Part shown: piece after piece, positions 46,701-57,609 of the stretch | Numbering within the stretch: the first letter of the stretch is position 1 | How the letters are laid out: each line of letters starts with the position of its first letter | Source of the DNA: Dickeya oryzae | GTDB taxonomy: Bacteria; Pseudomonadota; Gammaproteobacteria; Enterobacterales; Enterobacteriaceae | DNA length: 64,000 nt | Reading direction: 5' to 3' | NCBI RefSeq assembly: GCF_009372235.1 | Contig: NZ_ML762920.1 | Span: forward strand, 1,077,980-1,141,979 | Translations under genes and position numbers: made by a program | The notes under the pieces: model-generated | What the model saw: only the letters and a program-made list of their open reading frames with translations | What the model was told of the DNA's origin: nothing | Database searches by the model: none

Positions 46701-46895
46701 ATGACGATGTTTGACAGTTTCCTCCTTGCACAACTGGATGTGTTCGCCCCTTTCTTTGTTATCACCATACTGACGGTGATTTGCTTCGAACTGAGCATCA
46801 GCTTGCGCCTGTTGCGCCAACGCCAACCAGCTTTGACGCCGATTGTACTACATCGGCATGATGCTACGTCCGATTCACCACGCCACACCGACTAA
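46701..46895 (+). CDS. Possible small membrane protein
   Basis: A 64-codon frame starts at 46701 behind CAGGAGAATAGCC, a good ribosome-binding site. It encodes MTMFDSFLLAQLDVF then a hydrophobic segment at about 16-38 (FFVITILTVICFELSISLRLL), followed by a basic, hydrophilic tail. I do not recognise the family. The single-helix topology and the RBS support translation. Confidence 0.45.
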   Translation: MTMFDSFLLAQLDVFAPFFVITILTVICFELSISLRLLRQRQPALTPIVLHRHDATSDSPRHTD

Positions 46896-46930
46896 TCACG
46901 CAGACCGGGAAGAGCGCCAACGCTTTTCCC

Positions 46931-46958
46931 GGGACTTTCTTACCGGGACTTTCTTACC
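46931..46958. repeat. 14-bp perfect tandem duplication upstream of pepD
   Basis: GGGACTTTCTTACC occurs twice in direct succession in the non-coding region before pepD. Confidence 0.85.
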
Positions 46959-47174
46959 GGGATTGTATTCTCTGAATTCGCGCCCACGTATTGCGCCTTC
47001 TTCCGCTTTCCTCCCCGTCAGCCATGCATAATCCTTATACCGTGGACATTCTCTCCCGCCGTGGGAAAGTGGTATTCTGTACTGACGTGCCTGCGTCTTC
47101 AGGCGATCAATAACCATGTTGCTCTGGCATCACACGCCGTTTGTCGCGTGATGCCTAACTGGAGAGGTTCAATA

Positions 47175-48635
47175 GTGTCTGCTTTGTCTCAACTCTCCCC
47201 ACAGCCGCTGTGGGATATTTTTGCCAAAATCTGCTCTATTCCACATCCGTCTTACCATGAAGAAGCACTGGCTGCGTATATTCTGTCATGGGCAAAGGAG
47301 CGCGGCCTTCACACGGAACGCGATCTGGTTGGCAATATTCTGCTGCGTAAACCGGCGACTCCCGGCATGGAAAATCGTAAACCGGTAGTGATCCAGGCTC
47401 ATCTGGACATGGTGCCGCAGAAAAACAACGACACGGTACACGACTTCACCACCGACCCCATCCAGCCTTATGTCGATGGTGAGTGGATCAAAGCGCGCGG
47501 TACGACGCTTGGCGCAGACAACGGTATCGGCATGGCTTCGGCGCTGGCGGTGTTGTCTGACGACAGCGTAGAGCATGGGCCGCTGGAAGTGCTGCTGACC
47601 ATGACGGAAGAAGCCGGTATGGACGGTGCGTTCGGCCTGCAACCCAACTGGCTTCAGGGCGATATTCTGATCAATACCGATTCGGAAGAAGAAGGCGAAG
47701 TTTACATGGGGTGTGCGGGTGGTATCGATTTTATGACCCGTCTGCCATTACAGCGCGAAGCCGTTCCAGCCGGTTACCAGACGCTGAAACTGGTCATCAA
47801 AGGGCTGAAAGGCGGTCACTCCGGTTGCGACATTCACCTGGGGCTTGGCAACGTTAATAAACTGCTGGCGCGTTTTCTGGCGCACTACGCCACCGAGCTG
47901 GATCTGCGGGTGATCGACCTGCACGGCGGTACTCTGCGCAACGCGATCCCGCGTGAAGGTGCGGTGACCCTGGCGGTATCCGCTCATCACGTCGATGCCC
48001 TGAAAGAGGCCGCGCAAGCCTATCTGGCCGTCCTCAAACACGAGCTCGCCGCCGTAGAAAAAAATATCACCTTGTTGCTGGATACCGCAGACAGCACCAC
48101 GGCTGCGCTGACTACCGCCAGCCGGGATCGTTTCATCGCGCTGTTGAACAGCACACCCAATGGCGTTATCCGTATGAGTGACGACATCAAAGGCGTGGTG
48201 GAAACGTCGCTGAACGTAGGCGTCGTCAGCATGACCGAGACGCAGGCAGACATTCACTGTCTGATTCGCTCGCTGGTCGATAGCGGTAAAGACTACGTGG
48301 TCAGCATGCTGACTTCGCTGGGCGAACTGGCGGGTGCTGATACCGAGGCCAAAGGCGGCTACCCTGGCTGGCAGCCAGATGCGCAGTCACCTGTGATGCA
48401 TCTGGTTCGCGAAACGTACCAGAAGCTGTTCGGTAAAACCCCCAACATCATGGTGATCCATGCCGGTCTGGAGTGTGGTTTGTTCAAGAAACCGTATCCG
48501 GATATGGATATGGTTTCCATTGGGCCAACCATCACCGGCCCACATTCACCGGATGAGCGGGTTCATATCGCCAGCGTCGGTCAATACTGGACGCTGCTGA
48601 CAGCATTGCTGAAAGCCATTCCGGAACGCGCCTAA
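47175..48635 (+). CDS. pepD: Aminoacyl-histidine dipeptidase (peptidase D)
   Basis: The GTG at 47175, behind GGAGAGG, gives 486 aa reading VSALSQLSPQPLWDIFAKIC, parallel to the E. coli start. Upstream in-frame codons are non-homologous. It is an M20 metallopeptidase with VIQAHLDMVPQ, LGADNGIGMA, TMTEEAGMDGAFGL, NTDSEEEGEVYMGCAGG and AGLECGLFK. It hydrolyses Xaa-His dipeptides. Confidence 0.97.
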   Translation: MSALSQLSPQPLWDIFAKICSIPHPSYHEEALAAYILSWAKERGLHTERDLVGNILLRKPATPGMENRKPVVIQAHLDMVPQKNNDTVHDFTTDPIQPYVDGEWIKARGTTLGADNGIGMASALAVLSDDSVEHGPLEVLLTMTEEAGMDGAFGLQPNWLQGDILINTDSEEEGEVYMGCAGGIDFMTRLPLQREAVPAGYQTLKLVIKGLKGGHSGCDIHLGLGNVNKLLARFLAHYATELDLRVIDLHGGTLRNAIPREGAVTLAVSAHHVDALKEAAQAYLAVLKHELAAVEKNITLLLDTADSTTAALTTASRDRFIALLNSTPNGVIRMSDDIKGVVETSLNVGVVSMTETQADIHCLIRSLVDSGKDYVVSMLTSLGELAGADTEAKGGYPGWQPDAQSPVMHLVRETYQKLFGKTPNIMVIHAGLECGLFKKPYPDMDMVSIGPTITGPHSPDERVHIASVGQYWTLLTALLKAIPERA

Positions 48636-48643
48636 TCTGCGCC

Positions 48644-48671
48644 GGTGATGCCTGCTAATGCGGGCATCACC
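48644..48671 (+). terminator. Hairpin downstream of pepD
   Basis: The stem GGTGATGCC/GGCATCACC has a 10-nt loop and lies 8 bp after the pepD stop, between convergent pepD and dinB. There is no strong T-run. Confidence 0.5.
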
Positions 48672-48707
48672 GCCAGAGACCGAAACATGCTCGTTTACTG
48701 CCAAACA

Positions 48708-49766
48708 TCAATCCCACGGTAAGACCAGTTGCCGCTCAAGTTGTGGGTCCATCAACGACACATGCAACCCCACCAGCCGCACTCCCCGTGCATCACGCCG
48801 TTGGTCCCAACTTTCGCGCGCCAGCCTCAGTAAATCCGGCTTATTGAGTACCGGCCAGACATGCTCCTGCGTGGTCTGACGAAAATCATCAAATTTCAGT
48901 TTGACCCCCTGGCGGGCGATATGCAGATCCGGGCGAACACGTCGCAGACGTAGCTCCAGCTCGTCGTACAATCGTTCAATCAGCGCTTCGCAGGCAGTCC
49001 AGTCGTGAATATCCCGTGCCAGGGTCTTTTCAACGCCAACGGATTTTCGCAGGCGATCCGGCGAGACCTGGCGCTCATCAATACCGTGGCAGCGCTCCCA
49101 TAGCACCCGACCGAATTTACCGAATTCCCGCAACAGTTCGCTCAGAGGGTAACGACGGACATCCGCACAGGTATGCAAACCGCACTCAGCCAGCCGTCGG
49201 GCGGTCACGCTGCCGACACCGGGAATTTTCTCCAGCGGCAACGCCAGCAGAAACGCCTCCATCTGCGTGGGGGCAATGACACACTGCCCATTGGGTTTGT
49301 TCTGTTCAGAGGCAACCTTGGCGAGAAATTTGATGGGTGCGACACCTGCCGATGCAGTCAGATGCAGTTCATTAAAAATCGTCTGGCGAATTTCCTGAGC
49401 CATCAGGGTGGCGGAGCCCCCGCAGTGCGGGCTATCCGTCACATCAAGATAGGCTTCATCCAGCGACAACGGTTCAATCAGCGAGGTATAGCGGGAAAAT
49501 ATCGCGCGAATCTGCAGAGAGGTGGCTTTGTAAACCTCCATACGGCCGGGCAACAAGGTCAGATGCGGGCACAGTCTCAACGCGGTAGCCGTCGCCATCG
49601 CACTGCGCACGCCATAACGGCGCGCTGGGTAGTTGGCGGTGCAAATCACACCGCGACGATCGGCACTGCCGCCAATTGCCAGCGGAATATCACGCAGGCG
49701 CGGGTTATCCCGCATCTCTATTGCGGCGTAAAAGCAATCCATATCGACATGAATGATTTTTCGCAT
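48708..49766 (-). CDS. dinB: DNA polymerase IV
   Basis: The ATG at 49766, behind CGGAGGGG, gives 352 aa starting MRKIIHVDMDCFYAAIEMRD. Y-family landmarks: PLSLDEAYLDVTD with the catalytic acidic residues, ASAGVAPIKFLAKVASEQNK, the helix-hairpin-helix KIPGVGSVTARRLAECG and the C-terminal clamp-binding-like end LERQLVLPWD. It is an error-prone translesion polymerase. A LexA box lies immediately upstream. Confidence 0.97.
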   Translation of the reverse strand: MRKIIHVDMDCFYAAIEMRDNPRLRDIPLAIGGSADRRGVICTANYPARRYGVRSAMATATALRLCPHLTLLPGRMEVYKATSLQIRAIFSRYTSLIEPLSLDEAYLDVTDSPHCGGSATLMAQEIRQTIFNELHLTASAGVAPIKFLAKVASEQNKPNGQCVIAPTQMEAFLLALPLEKIPGVGSVTARRLAECGLHTCADVRRYPLSELLREFGKFGRVLWERCHGIDERQVSPDRLRKSVGVEKTLARDIHDWTACEALIERLYDELELRLRRVRPDLHIARQGVKLKFDDFRQTTQEHVWPVLNKPDLLRLARESWDQRRDARGVRLVGLHVSLMDPQLERQLVLPWD

Positions 49767-50088
49767 CGCCCCTCCGATTGACTGTATAAATATACAGACA
49801 GTCGGGGGGGGCAGGCAATCTCTTCGTTTGACGTGATGCCACCCTGTCAATACGGCAGCGCGATTAGCCTGACGCCATCAGCCGGAATAGTCCGATTTTT
49901 TATTCTTTTTTCCTTCCTGAATAAAACAGATACGGTGATAATGTGGTGGCGCGACTTGACATCATGCTATCCCTCGCTATGGGGCATAGCCTAATGGCAG
50001 GACCAAGCCTGACAGATAAGGGAATACGGGGCATCACCGCCACACACCGTATCAGACAGAATCACAGTGCCAATAATCAGGATTAACA
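49767..50088. other. Divergent promoter region dinB/yafK
   Basis: Apart from the LexA box it contains a T-rich stretch at about 49900-49920 and no gene. It must carry the promoters of both divergent genes. Confidence 0.6.
49782..49797 (-). promoter_or_regulatory. LexA operator of dinB
   Basis: CTGTATAAATATACAG fits the CTGT-N8-ACAG consensus exactly, 15 bp before the dinB start codon, as expected for SOS control. Confidence 0.88.
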
Positions 50089-50814
50089 ATGCACAAAGTC
50101 GCGTTTTCGCTTGCGATGTTGTTTCTTTTACCTTCCGTCGCCATCAGCAATAGCTATGCGAATCAAGTCGCTCCGGCGGCGACAGAAACCAAACAGCAGG
50201 TCGCCGGGTCACCGGTTTATATTCAGATCTTCAAGGAAGAACGGGTGCTGGAGCTTTATGCCATGATTGGCGGCGAATACAAACTGGTACAGAGTTACCC
50301 GATTTGTAAATACTCCGGCGGTCTGGGTCCTAAAATGACCGAAGGCGATTTCAAAAGCCCGGAAGGGTTTTATCAGGTTGATTTAAAACAGCTTAAACCG
50401 GACAGCCACTATTATCGCGCCATTAATGTCGGCTTTCCGAACGAGTACGACCGCGCGCACGGTTATTCCGGTCGTTACCTGATGATTCACGGTGAGTGTG
50501 TGTCTATCGGCTGCTACGCCATGACCAACAAATACATCGAAGAGATTTACACTTACGTGGAGAAAGCACTGCGCAACGGGCAGCAGAAAGTCGAGTTGGC
50601 GATTTATCCGTTCCGCATGACCGAGCAGAACATGAAGCGCCACAGCCGCTCCAACTACTACAAATTCTGGAGTCAGTTGCAGCCGGGCTACGCTTACTTC
50701 AATCGCATGCACCAGCCGCCAGCGGTATCGGTGCTCAACGGGCAGTACGTGGTTAACCAGTCCGCGCCCGTTGGTCAGCCAGAATCACATTACGCGCTCG
50801 CCAAAACAAAATAA
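50089..50814 (+). CDS. yafK: YafK (DpaA/LdtF), L,D-transpeptidase-fold protein
   Basis: This 241-aa protein has a signal peptide ending SNSYA. The YkuD domain has VYIQIFKEERVLELY, KSPEGFYQV and the catalytic motif MIHGECVSIGCYAMT with active Cys. In E. coli YafK removes Braun lipoprotein from peptidoglycan. Its 3' end overlaps the convergent yafJ by 30 bp. Confidence 0.95.
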   Translation: MHKVAFSLAMLFLLPSVAISNSYANQVAPAATETKQQVAGSPVYIQIFKEERVLELYAMIGGEYKLVQSYPICKYSGGLGPKMTEGDFKSPEGFYQVDLKQLKPDSHYYRAINVGFPNEYDRAHGYSGRYLMIHGECVSIGCYAMTNKYIEEIYTYVEKALRNGQQKVELAIYPFRMTEQNMKRHSRSNYYKFWSQLQPGYAYFNRMHQPPAVSVLNGQYVVNQSAPVGQPESHYALAKTK

Positions 50815-51552
50815 CACGAACTCGCCTGGCAGAATCCGATGCCAGGTTTCGTTGCCGGTCAGCGGTTGCGTCGCCAGCACAGTGACCACATCGTTAGGTG
50901 TGGTCTGCTGCTGAAAATCTATCTCGACATCGTCATCCAGTAGGGTCGCTTTGCCAAACGGTGCCCGCCGGGTGATCCAATGCAAGTGCGTCGAGCAAAA
51001 TCCCATCACGAACTGCCCGTCTGACAGCAACATGTTAAACACGCCTTTTTTGCGTAGCTGCTCCGCCAGTGTGGCGATATAGCGAAACACAGCAGGCCAG
51101 TTAGACGGCGTACGCGGGTAGCGTTGCGACAGTTGGTACAACAGCCAGCAAAACGCGTACTCGCTATCGGTTTCCCCAACCGGACGAAAATGGCCGGTCT
51201 TCAAACGCCGATACCCCTTAAGCTGACCATTATGGGCGAACGTCCAGTTCCGGCCCCACAACTCGCGGGTAAACGGGTGGGTATTTTCCAGCGCGACCGC
51301 GCCACGGTTGGCCTGACGGATGTGAGAAACCACCGCGCAGGATTTAATGGGATAGTTCTGCACCAGTTCGGCAATCGGCGAGGTGAAGCTGGGTAGTGGA
51401 TCTTTAAAGGTACGGCAGCCGTTTCCTTCGTAGAACGTAATCCCCCAGCCATCACGGTGCGGACCGGTACGGCCGCCCCGCTGCATCAGGCCGGTAAAAC
51501 TGAAACAGATATCCGTTGGGACGTTGGCACTCATCCCAAGCAGTTCACACAT
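50785..51552 (-). CDS. yafJ: YafJ, class II glutamine amidotransferase-like protein
   Basis: This 255-aa protein begins MCELLGMSAN; Cys2 is the predicted N-terminal nucleophile. It also has GRTGPHRDGWGITFYEG, SHIRQANRG, NTHPF and TFAHNGQL. The family (Gat-II, DUF4115-free) is widespread; its product is undefined. AAAGGAA precedes the ATG. Confidence 0.95.
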   Translation of the reverse strand: MCELLGMSANVPTDICFSFTGLMQRGGRTGPHRDGWGITFYEGNGCRTFKDPLPSFTSPIAELVQNYPIKSCAVVSHIRQANRGAVALENTHPFTRELWGRNWTFAHNGQLKGYRRLKTGHFRPVGETDSEYAFCWLLYQLSQRYPRTPSNWPAVFRYIATLAEQLRKKGVFNMLLSDGQFVMGFCSTHLHWITRRAPFGKATLLDDDVEIDFQQQTTPNDVVTVLATQPLTGNETWHRILPGEFVLFCFGERVM

Positions 51553-51627
51553 GTCTGGTTCCTTTTACTACTGCTGCTACTTGCTGCTACTGCTGCGCGT
51601 ACGACGACGGCGCCTCATGGCAGGCAA

Positions 51628-52209
51628 TCAGTTGCCAGCCATTTCCTTTTCAATCAACTGGATCAGAATGTGGATAGCCTTGATGTGCACTTCCTGAATC
51701 CGGTCAGCGTAACCGAAATGCGGTACGCGAATTTCCACATCGGCGGTACCGGCCATTTTGCCACCGTCCTTGCCGGTCAGTGTAATCACCTTCATACGCT
51801 TGGCACGGGCCGCGCTGATAGCTTTGATGATGTTGCCGGAATTACCGGAAGTGGAAATCCCCAGCAGGACATCCCCTTCACGTCCCAGCGATTCGACATA
51901 ACGGGAGAACACGAAATCGTAGCCAAAATCGTTACTGACACAGGACAGATGGCTGGGGTCAGAAATGGCGATAGCCGGGTAACCAGGGCGGTTTTCACGG
52001 TAGCGGCCGGTAAGTTCTTCAGCGAAATGCATAGCGTCACAATGAGAACCGCCGTTACCGCAGGAGAGCACCTTTCCGCCTGCCTTGAAGGCATCCGCCA
52101 GCAAAACCGCCGCATCCTGAATCGCCTGAATGTTGGCATCATCACTTAAAAACGTATTCAGTGTGGATGCCGCTTCTTTCAGCTCATTACGGATTAAGTC
52201 CTGGTACAT
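51628..52209 (-). CDS. gmhA: Sedoheptulose 7-phosphate isomerase
   Basis: This 193-aa SIS-domain protein has [20 protein letters not shown] and [17 protein letters not shown], as in GmhA/LpcA. It starts heptose synthesis for the LPS core. GAGAGGA precedes the ATG. It sits between yafJ and fadE exactly as in E. coli. Confidence 0.98.
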   Translation of the reverse strand: MYQDLIRNELKEAASTLNTFLSDDANIQAIQDAAVLLADAFKAGGKVLSCGNGGSHCDAMHFAEELTGRYRENRPGYPAIAISDPSHLSCVSNDFGYDFVFSRYVESLGREGDVLLGISTSGNSGNIIKAISAARAKRMKVITLTGKDGGKMAGTADVEIRVPHFGYADRIQEVHIKAIHILIQLIEKEMAGN

Positions 52210-52582
52210 GGAATCCTCTCATTCAATGACATCATGATATGTAGGCGGAGCCTCTGGTGAGGCATGGTGTGAAACATTGGGCCATGATGACCCCTGTTGT
52301 CAGGCGATGCCAGCCATTCCACGCCATAAAGAGACGCAACCTGTGTTGCCGTGCAGTGTAGCGGATCGCCCAAACGACGAGAAGCAGACAATTGCCAAAC
52401 GCCAACATCGCGCACCAGAGGTTCCATCCGGCAGCGAGTTTGTGAGTCAAGTTGTAATTGCGTTGTAAATGAATTGATAAAAACGGCACACTGAACTAAA
52501 ACTACACTATACCAACAGGTCAGACCACAAGCGTAAACGGATTAAACGGATTAAACGGATTAAACGGACTGGAGAATAAATC
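52210..52582. other. Divergent gmhA/fadE intergenic region
   Basis: It is non-coding and contains the promoters of both genes and the 9-bp repeats listed next. An 85-codon minus frame at 52232-52489 has no start signal or family match, and I do not call it. Confidence 0.6.
52532..52568. repeat. 9-bp tandem repeats just upstream of fadE
   Basis: GTAAACGG is followed by three copies of ATTAAACGG, ending 2 bp before the fadE ribosome-binding site (GGAGAA). In the fadE mRNA the repeats would form part of the leader. Confidence 0.85.
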
Positions 52583-55033
52583 ATGGTTGCAGTCAGTGTC
52601 CTGATCGTCTTGCTGCTTATCGGTGCTCTACTCTACCACCGGGTTTCACTGTGGCTGAGCAGTGCAGTGCTTGTACTCTGGGTTGTCGTCATGGCGTCGT
52701 TGCATGTGTGGTCAGCCTGGTTGCTGCTCCCGCTTGCTCTTGTACTCGTGCCGTTGCTGGCAACGCCATGGCGGCGGCGGTGGTTAGCCGCACCGGCGCT
52801 GGCGGCGTTCCGCCGCGTTATGCCGCCGATGTCGAAAACGGAAAAAGAGGCGATTGACGCCGGTACCACCTGGTGGGAAGGCGAATTGTTTCGCGGCACG
52901 CCAGACTGGCGCACCCTGCATGCCTACCCCCGGCCAGTGCTCACGCCAGAAGAACAGGCGTTTCTGGACGGGCCGGTGGAAGAAGCCTGCCGCATGGCAA
53001 ACGACTTTGAAATCACCCATGAGCGCGCCGATTTACCGCCAGAATTGTGGGCGTTCCTGAAACAACATCGTTTCTTCGCACTGATCATCAAAAAAGAGTA
53101 TGGCGGGCTGGAATTTTCCGCTTACGCGCAGGCAATGGTGCTGCAAAAACTGGCGAGCGTATCCGGCATTCTGGCGATTACCGTCGGCGTTCCCAACTCG
53201 CTCGGCCCCGGAGAATTGCTGCAACACTACGGCACCGACGAGCAGAAAAACCACTACCTTCCACGACTGGCGCGTGGCGATGAAATCCCTTGTTTCGCAC
53301 TGACCAGCCCGGAAGCCGGGTCCGATGCCGGTGCCATCCCTGATCTGGGCGTGGTGTGCTACGGCCACTGGCAGGGGCAACAGGTGCTGGGGATGCGGCT
53401 GACCTGGAACAAACGTTATATCACGCTGGCACCGGTCGCTACCGTGCTGGGGCTGGCGTTCCGGCTGTACGACCCGGATCACCTGCTGGGCTCCCTGGAC
53501 GATGTCGGCATTACCTGCGCGCTGATCCCCACACAGACCGACGGCGTTAAAATCGGCCGTCGTCACTTCCCCATTAACATCCCGTTCCAGAATGGGCCGA
53601 CACAGGGCGAAAACATTTTTGTTCCGCTGGATTACATCATTGGCGGGCCGGACATGGCAGGCCAGGGCTGGCGGATGCTGATGGAGTGCCTGTCCGTTGG
53701 CCGAGGCATCACCCTGCCATCCAACTCGACCGGCAGCATGAAAAGCGTGGCGCTGGCGACCGGTGCTTACGCCCGTATCCGCCGCCAGTTCAAATTGCCG
53801 ATCGGCAAAATGGAAGGGATTGAAGAACCGCTGGCCCGCATAGCGGGTAATGCCTACGTGATGGATGCCGCCGCGACCCTCATTACCAGCGGCATCATGC
53901 AAGGCGCGCGGCCATCGGTGCTGTCAGCAATCGTCAAGTACCACTGTACCCATCGCGGCCAGCGCGGCATCATCGATGCGATGGACATCACCGGCGGTAA
54001 GGGCATTTGCCTGGGGCCGTCTAATTTTGTCGCCCGTCACTATCAGGGGGCGCCGATCGCCATTACCGTCGAAGGTGCCAATATTCTCACCCGCAGCATG
54101 ATCATCTTTGGGCAGGGCGCGATCCGCTGCCATCCTTACATCCTCAAAGAGATGAACGCCGCGCAGAACAATGACCTGAAAGCCTTTGATCAGGCGCTGT
54201 TCGGCCATCTGGGCCACATCGCCAGCAACGCCATGCGTAGCCTGTGGCTGGGCCTGACCAACGGGCGCACCAGTCGCGCCCCGGTTAGCGACGTCACCCG
54301 TCGCTATTACCAGCGCCTGAACCGACTGAGCGCGAATCTGGCACTACTGGCCGATGTGTCGATGGGAGTTCTGGGGGGCAGTCTGAAACGACGCGAACGC
54401 CTTTCTGCCCGGCTGGGCGATGTGTTAAGCCAGCTCTATCTGGCGTCTGCCACGCTCAAGCGTTATGACGAGGAAGGTCGCCAACAAGCTGACTTACCGC
54501 TGGTGCATTGGGGCGTGCAGGATTGTCTGCATCAGGCTGAACACGCCATCGTCGACCTGCTGCGCAATTTCCCCAGCCGACTGGTGGCACGGTTACTGCG
54601 TGTGATGATTTTCCCGCTAGGAGCGGTCAGTAAGGCCCCGAGCGACCAGTTAGACCATCAACTGGCGCGACTGTTGCAGGTGCCGTCAGCGACCCGCAGC
54701 CGGTTAGGCCGTGGCCTATATCTGCACACCGGAGCCCATCACCCGGCAGCACAACTGGAACACGCACTGCGCGATATTCTGGCGGCCGAGCCGATTCATC
54801 AACGGCTCTCGCAGTCCGCACCGTCGCCCCTGCCGTTTATGCAATTGGATAAACTGGCGGAACACGGGCTGGCGGAAGGGGTGATTACGCCGGAAGAAGC
54901 CAACATTTTGATGCAGGCGGAAGCCAGTCGGCTGCGTTCTATCAACGTCGATGACTTTGCCCCGGACGCGCTAAGCGCGCACAAGGTGGAGAGCAGGCAA
55001 CGATTACCGGTTGATGCTGATACCGTCGCCTGA
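52583..55033 (+). CDS. fadE: Acyl-CoA dehydrogenase
   Basis: This 816-aa protein is the size of E. coli FadE. It has two N-terminal hydrophobic segments ([15 protein letters not shown] and the stretch to about 60), then the acyl-CoA dehydrogenase core with [34 protein letters not shown] and [19 protein letters not shown]. It catalyses the first step of fatty-acid beta-oxidation. GGAGAA precedes the ATG. Confidence 0.98.
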   Translation: MVAVSVLIVLLLIGALLYHRVSLWLSSAVLVLWVVVMASLHVWSAWLLLPLALVLVPLLATPWRRRWLAAPALAAFRRVMPPMSKTEKEAIDAGTTWWEGELFRGTPDWRTLHAYPRPVLTPEEQAFLDGPVEEACRMANDFEITHERADLPPELWAFLKQHRFFALIIKKEYGGLEFSAYAQAMVLQKLASVSGILAITVGVPNSLGPGELLQHYGTDEQKNHYLPRLARGDEIPCFALTSPEAGSDAGAIPDLGVVCYGHWQGQQVLGMRLTWNKRYITLAPVATVLGLAFRLYDPDHLLGSLDDVGITCALIPTQTDGVKIGRRHFPINIPFQNGPTQGENIFVPLDYIIGGPDMAGQGWRMLMECLSVGRGITLPSNSTGSMKSVALATGAYARIRRQFKLPIGKMEGIEEPLARIAGNAYVMDAAATLITSGIMQGARPSVLSAIVKYHCTHRGQRGIIDAMDITGGKGICLGPSNFVARHYQGAPIAITVEGANILTRSMIIFGQGAIRCHPYILKEMNAAQNNDLKAFDQALFGHLGHIASNAMRSLWLGLTNGRTSRAPVSDVTRRYYQRLNRLSANLALLADVSMGVLGGSLKRRERLSARLGDVLSQLYLASATLKRYDEEGRQQADLPLVHWGVQDCLHQAEHAIVDLLRNFPSRLVARLLRVMIFPLGAVSKAPSDQLDHQLARLLQVPSATRSRLGRGLYLHTGAHHPAAQLEHALRDILAAEPIHQRLSQSAPSPLPFMQLDKLAEHGLAEGVITPEEANILMQAEASRLRSINVDDFAPDALSAHKVESRQRLPVDADTVA

Positions 55034-55041
55034 CAGGTCTG

Positions 55042-55090
55042 GCGCCTTTTCTGACTGAAATATTCTGACTGGAATATCGCGAAAAGGCGC
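55042..55090. terminator. Inverted repeat between convergent fadE and mtnK
   Basis: GCGCCTTTTC (55042-55051) and GAAAAGGCGC (55081-55090) form a 10-bp stem. The loop contains two near-identical 13-mers, CTGACTGAAATAT and CTGACTGGAATAT. It lies between two stops and carries T or A runs suitable for termination in both directions. Confidence 0.5.
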
Positions 55091-55108
55091 TGGATTGATG
55101 TGCGCTAC

Positions 55109-56311
55109 TCAGGCACCACTCTGACGCACGCGCGCCAGCAAGGCTTCAGGGCCATCGATATGCGCGGCGGCCAACACCAGCGTCTTGCCAAGCTGAATCG
55201 CATGGCGCTGGCAGGCCTGACGGGCGGCCTCATCGGCAATGGTATCGAGGTCAGCAACATGCGCCAGCCCGATGGTACGGCGAATCAACTCGGTGCCGCA
55301 GTAACCGACCGTGTCCTGCCACACCTGCCGCAAAAACTGTTCAACGTAGCCATCCACCGCCAGCGCCGGGTCACGGCTCTTTTCATGAGCCAACGCCGTA
55401 AAACGCGTAACGAAGGTCTGCCATACCGTCACGATATCCGCCAGACGGCGTTCCCGTGCATCGACAGCTTCGCGTGGCGGTAACAACCCTGGCAGCCCAC
55501 AGTAATTCAGCAGCAGGTTACCCAGCACCGTACCAACATCAAACCCTATCGGGCCGTAAAAGCCGAATTCCGCGTCGATCACCTTCAGGCGGTTTTCCGC
55601 CACGAAAATAGAGCCGCTGTGAATATCGCCGTGCAACAAGGCTTCCGCCTTGCTGAGGAAAGCATGCTTAAGCGCCGCGACGGCGCACAGCAGCGGGCGA
55701 TCATCCCGTAATGCCAGCACATCGGCCAGCAACGCCGGGTCAAACTGATTACGCTCATGTTCCCTGTACGGGTCGGTGAAGAACAGATCTTCGGTTATCT
55801 GGCACAACTCCGGGTTGGTGAAGCGACTAACCGCCGCCTTTTTCTCGTGGGGAGACTGGTAGAAATCGCTATGGTGGAACAACGCCTGTGCCAGATATTC
55901 ACCCAGTTGTGCCGCCGCCTGCGGATAATCCTGCCCTTTCACCAGTTCACGCCGCCAGATCTCGTGATCAGACAAGTCTTCTTGCACCATCACCGCCAGT
56001 ACCGGGTCATGATGCAACACCGCTACCGTGTGCTGCGGACAATGCTGCGCGTGTGCCAGCAGCGTTTCCGCTTCAATACGGGCGCGATCCAGCGTTAACG
56101 GCCAGGACTCACCGACACAGCGAACGTAGGGCAACGCCTGCTTGACGATCACCCGGCTGACGCCTTGTGTATCACGGATCTTGAACACCAGATTCAGGTT
56201 ACCGTCGCCTATCTCATCGGCTGTTATCAACGACTGCGGATCCGCAACCCCGCCATACTGACGGGCGTACTGCACGGCATCGTCCGCGTTAAAAGTACGG
56301 TAAAGTGACAT
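55109..56311 (-). CDS. mtnK: Methylthioribose kinase
   Basis: The ATG at 56311, behind GAGGTT, gives 400 aa. The APH-like kinase has [13 protein letters not shown] (ATP loop), [13 protein letters not shown] (catalytic loop) and [17 protein letters not shown] (metal loop). It phosphorylates 5-methylthioribose in methionine salvage. It is divergent from mtnA, with a MetJ-box-like array between them. Confidence 0.96.
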   Translation of the reverse strand: MSLYRTFNADDAVQYARQYGGVADPQSLITADEIGDGNLNLVFKIRDTQGVSRVIVKQALPYVRCVGESWPLTLDRARIEAETLLAHAQHCPQHTVAVLHHDPVLAVMVQEDLSDHEIWRRELVKGQDYPQAAAQLGEYLAQALFHHSDFYQSPHEKKAAVSRFTNPELCQITEDLFFTDPYREHERNQFDPALLADVLALRDDRPLLCAVAALKHAFLSKAEALLHGDIHSGSIFVAENRLKVIDAEFGFYGPIGFDVGTVLGNLLLNYCGLPGLLPPREAVDARERRLADIVTVWQTFVTRFTALAHEKSRDPALAVDGYVEQFLRQVWQDTVGYCGTELIRRTIGLAHVADLDTIADEAARQACQRHAIQLGKTLVLAAAHIDGPEALLARVRQSGA

Positions 56312-56403
56312 GGCCAACCTCGTTTATCTACCTAGTGTGATGAATGTGTTTGCTATTTCTTGTTGTGTTATCAGCGCCATATCTTTTGAAGTATGGCGGG
56401 TAT

Positions 56404-56435
56404 AGACATAAAAGCGTTTGGACGTCTATACTTCT
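56404..56435. promoter_or_regulatory. MetJ box array in the mtnK/mtnA divergent region
   Basis: Four adjacent 8-mers AGACATAA, AAGCGTTT, GGACGTCT and ATACTTCT match the met box AGACGTCT at 5, 5, 7 and 6 positions. MetJ binds such tandem arrays, so repression of mtnK and mtnA when SAM is high is likely. Confidence 0.65.
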
Positions 56436-56496
56436 GTAAAGCATATTGGCAGAATAAGAATTCTGATGCAATAACGCAACACGGATTTAACCACCC

Positions 56497-57528
56497 ATGC
56501 AGACTGTTAACACCACCAGCCTCAACCTCGTTGATAATCAGTTGTGGATCCTTGACCAGCAGGCACTGCCGCAGGAAAAAATCTGGTGCCCCTGCCCGGA
56601 TGTCGACGCACTGGTCGAGCACATTCGCGCTCTGCGGGTACGTGGCGCACCGTTAATCGGGCTGTCCGCCAGCCTGTTGCTGGCGTTACTGGCAGAGCAA
56701 GGTTTGTCGCGGCTGCAATTGGCACAGGCGCTGGAAACGTTACGCGCATCCCGCCCGACCGCCGTTAACCTGATGAACAATCTGGACCGTATGAAGCAGG
56801 CACTGGCGAGTGACGATTTCGTCAACGCCATGGCGCAGGAAGCGTTGCGACTGATAGAAGAAGATAAAGCGCTGTGCGAACGCATCGCGGATAACGGAGC
56901 CGGGCTGGTAAAACCGGGCAGCCGTCTGCTGACCCACTGCAATACCGGCGGGCTGGCGACGGCGGGCGTGGGGACGGCGATCGGCGTCATCCTGCGCGCT
57001 CACCAGCAAGGCAAGGTGGAGAACGTCTGGGTGGATGAAACCCGTCCACTGTTGCAGGGCGGGCGTTTGACCGCCTGGGAACTGGGTGAGCTGGGTATCC
57101 CCTATCACCTGATTTGCGACTCGATGGCTGCGTCGCTGATGGCACAAGGCCAGGTCGATGCTATCTGGGTCGGTGCGGATCGCATCGCCGCTAACGGCGA
57201 TGTCGCCAATAAAATCGGCACCTACAGCCTGGCGGTGCTGGCACACTATCACGGTATTCCGTTTTACGTCGCCGCCCCACACACCACCCACGACCCTCAC
57301 TGCCCGGATGGCAGCGCGATTCCCATCGAGCAGCGTGCCTCCAGCGAAGTCACCGGGGTAGCCGGTAGCTTCGGCCAGTGCCAGTGGGCACCGCACAACG
57401 CCCCGGTGTACAACCCGGCGTTCGATGTCACCCCGGCTGCGCTTATTAGCGGTTGGGTACTGGATAGTGGTGTGGTCACCCCTGAGCAGGTTAACGCCGG
57501 TATTTTTCAGCAACCGCTGGCGGGATAA
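56497..57528 (+). CDS. mtnA: Methylthioribose-1-phosphate isomerase
   Basis: This 343-aa protein of the eIF2B-like family has [53 protein letters not shown] and the catalytic-aspartate motif [19 protein letters not shown]. It converts MTR-1-P to MTRu-1-P. Confidence 0.97.
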   Translation: MQTVNTTSLNLVDNQLWILDQQALPQEKIWCPCPDVDALVEHIRALRVRGAPLIGLSASLLLALLAEQGLSRLQLAQALETLRASRPTAVNLMNNLDRMKQALASDDFVNAMAQEALRLIEEDKALCERIADNGAGLVKPGSRLLTHCNTGGLATAGVGTAIGVILRAHQQGKVENVWVDETRPLLQGGRLTAWELGELGIPYHLICDSMAASLMAQGQVDAIWVGADRIAANGDVANKIGTYSLAVLAHYHGIPFYVAAPHTTHDPHCPDGSAIPIEQRASSEVTGVAGSFGQCQWAPHNAPVYNPAFDVTPAALISGWVLDSGVVTPEQVNAGIFQQPLAG

Positions 57529-57566
57529 AGCGAGACAGGACGCGGGTAATAAAAGCAGCACCGAGA

Positions 57567-57602
57567 ACAGGCCGTGCGCGGGTATATTCCGCCACGGCCT
57601 GT
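57567..57602. terminator. Hairpin between convergent mtnA and mtnD
   Basis: ACAGGCCGTG and CACGGCCTGT form a 10-bp stem with a 16-nt loop, 8 bp before the mtnD stop. It can serve both convergent genes. Confidence 0.5.
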
Positions 57603-57609
57603 AACAGCA

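Noticed and set aside
52232..52489. An 85-codon minus-strand frame between gmhA and fadE
   Set aside because: No start signal or family match, and it fills a divergent promoter region.
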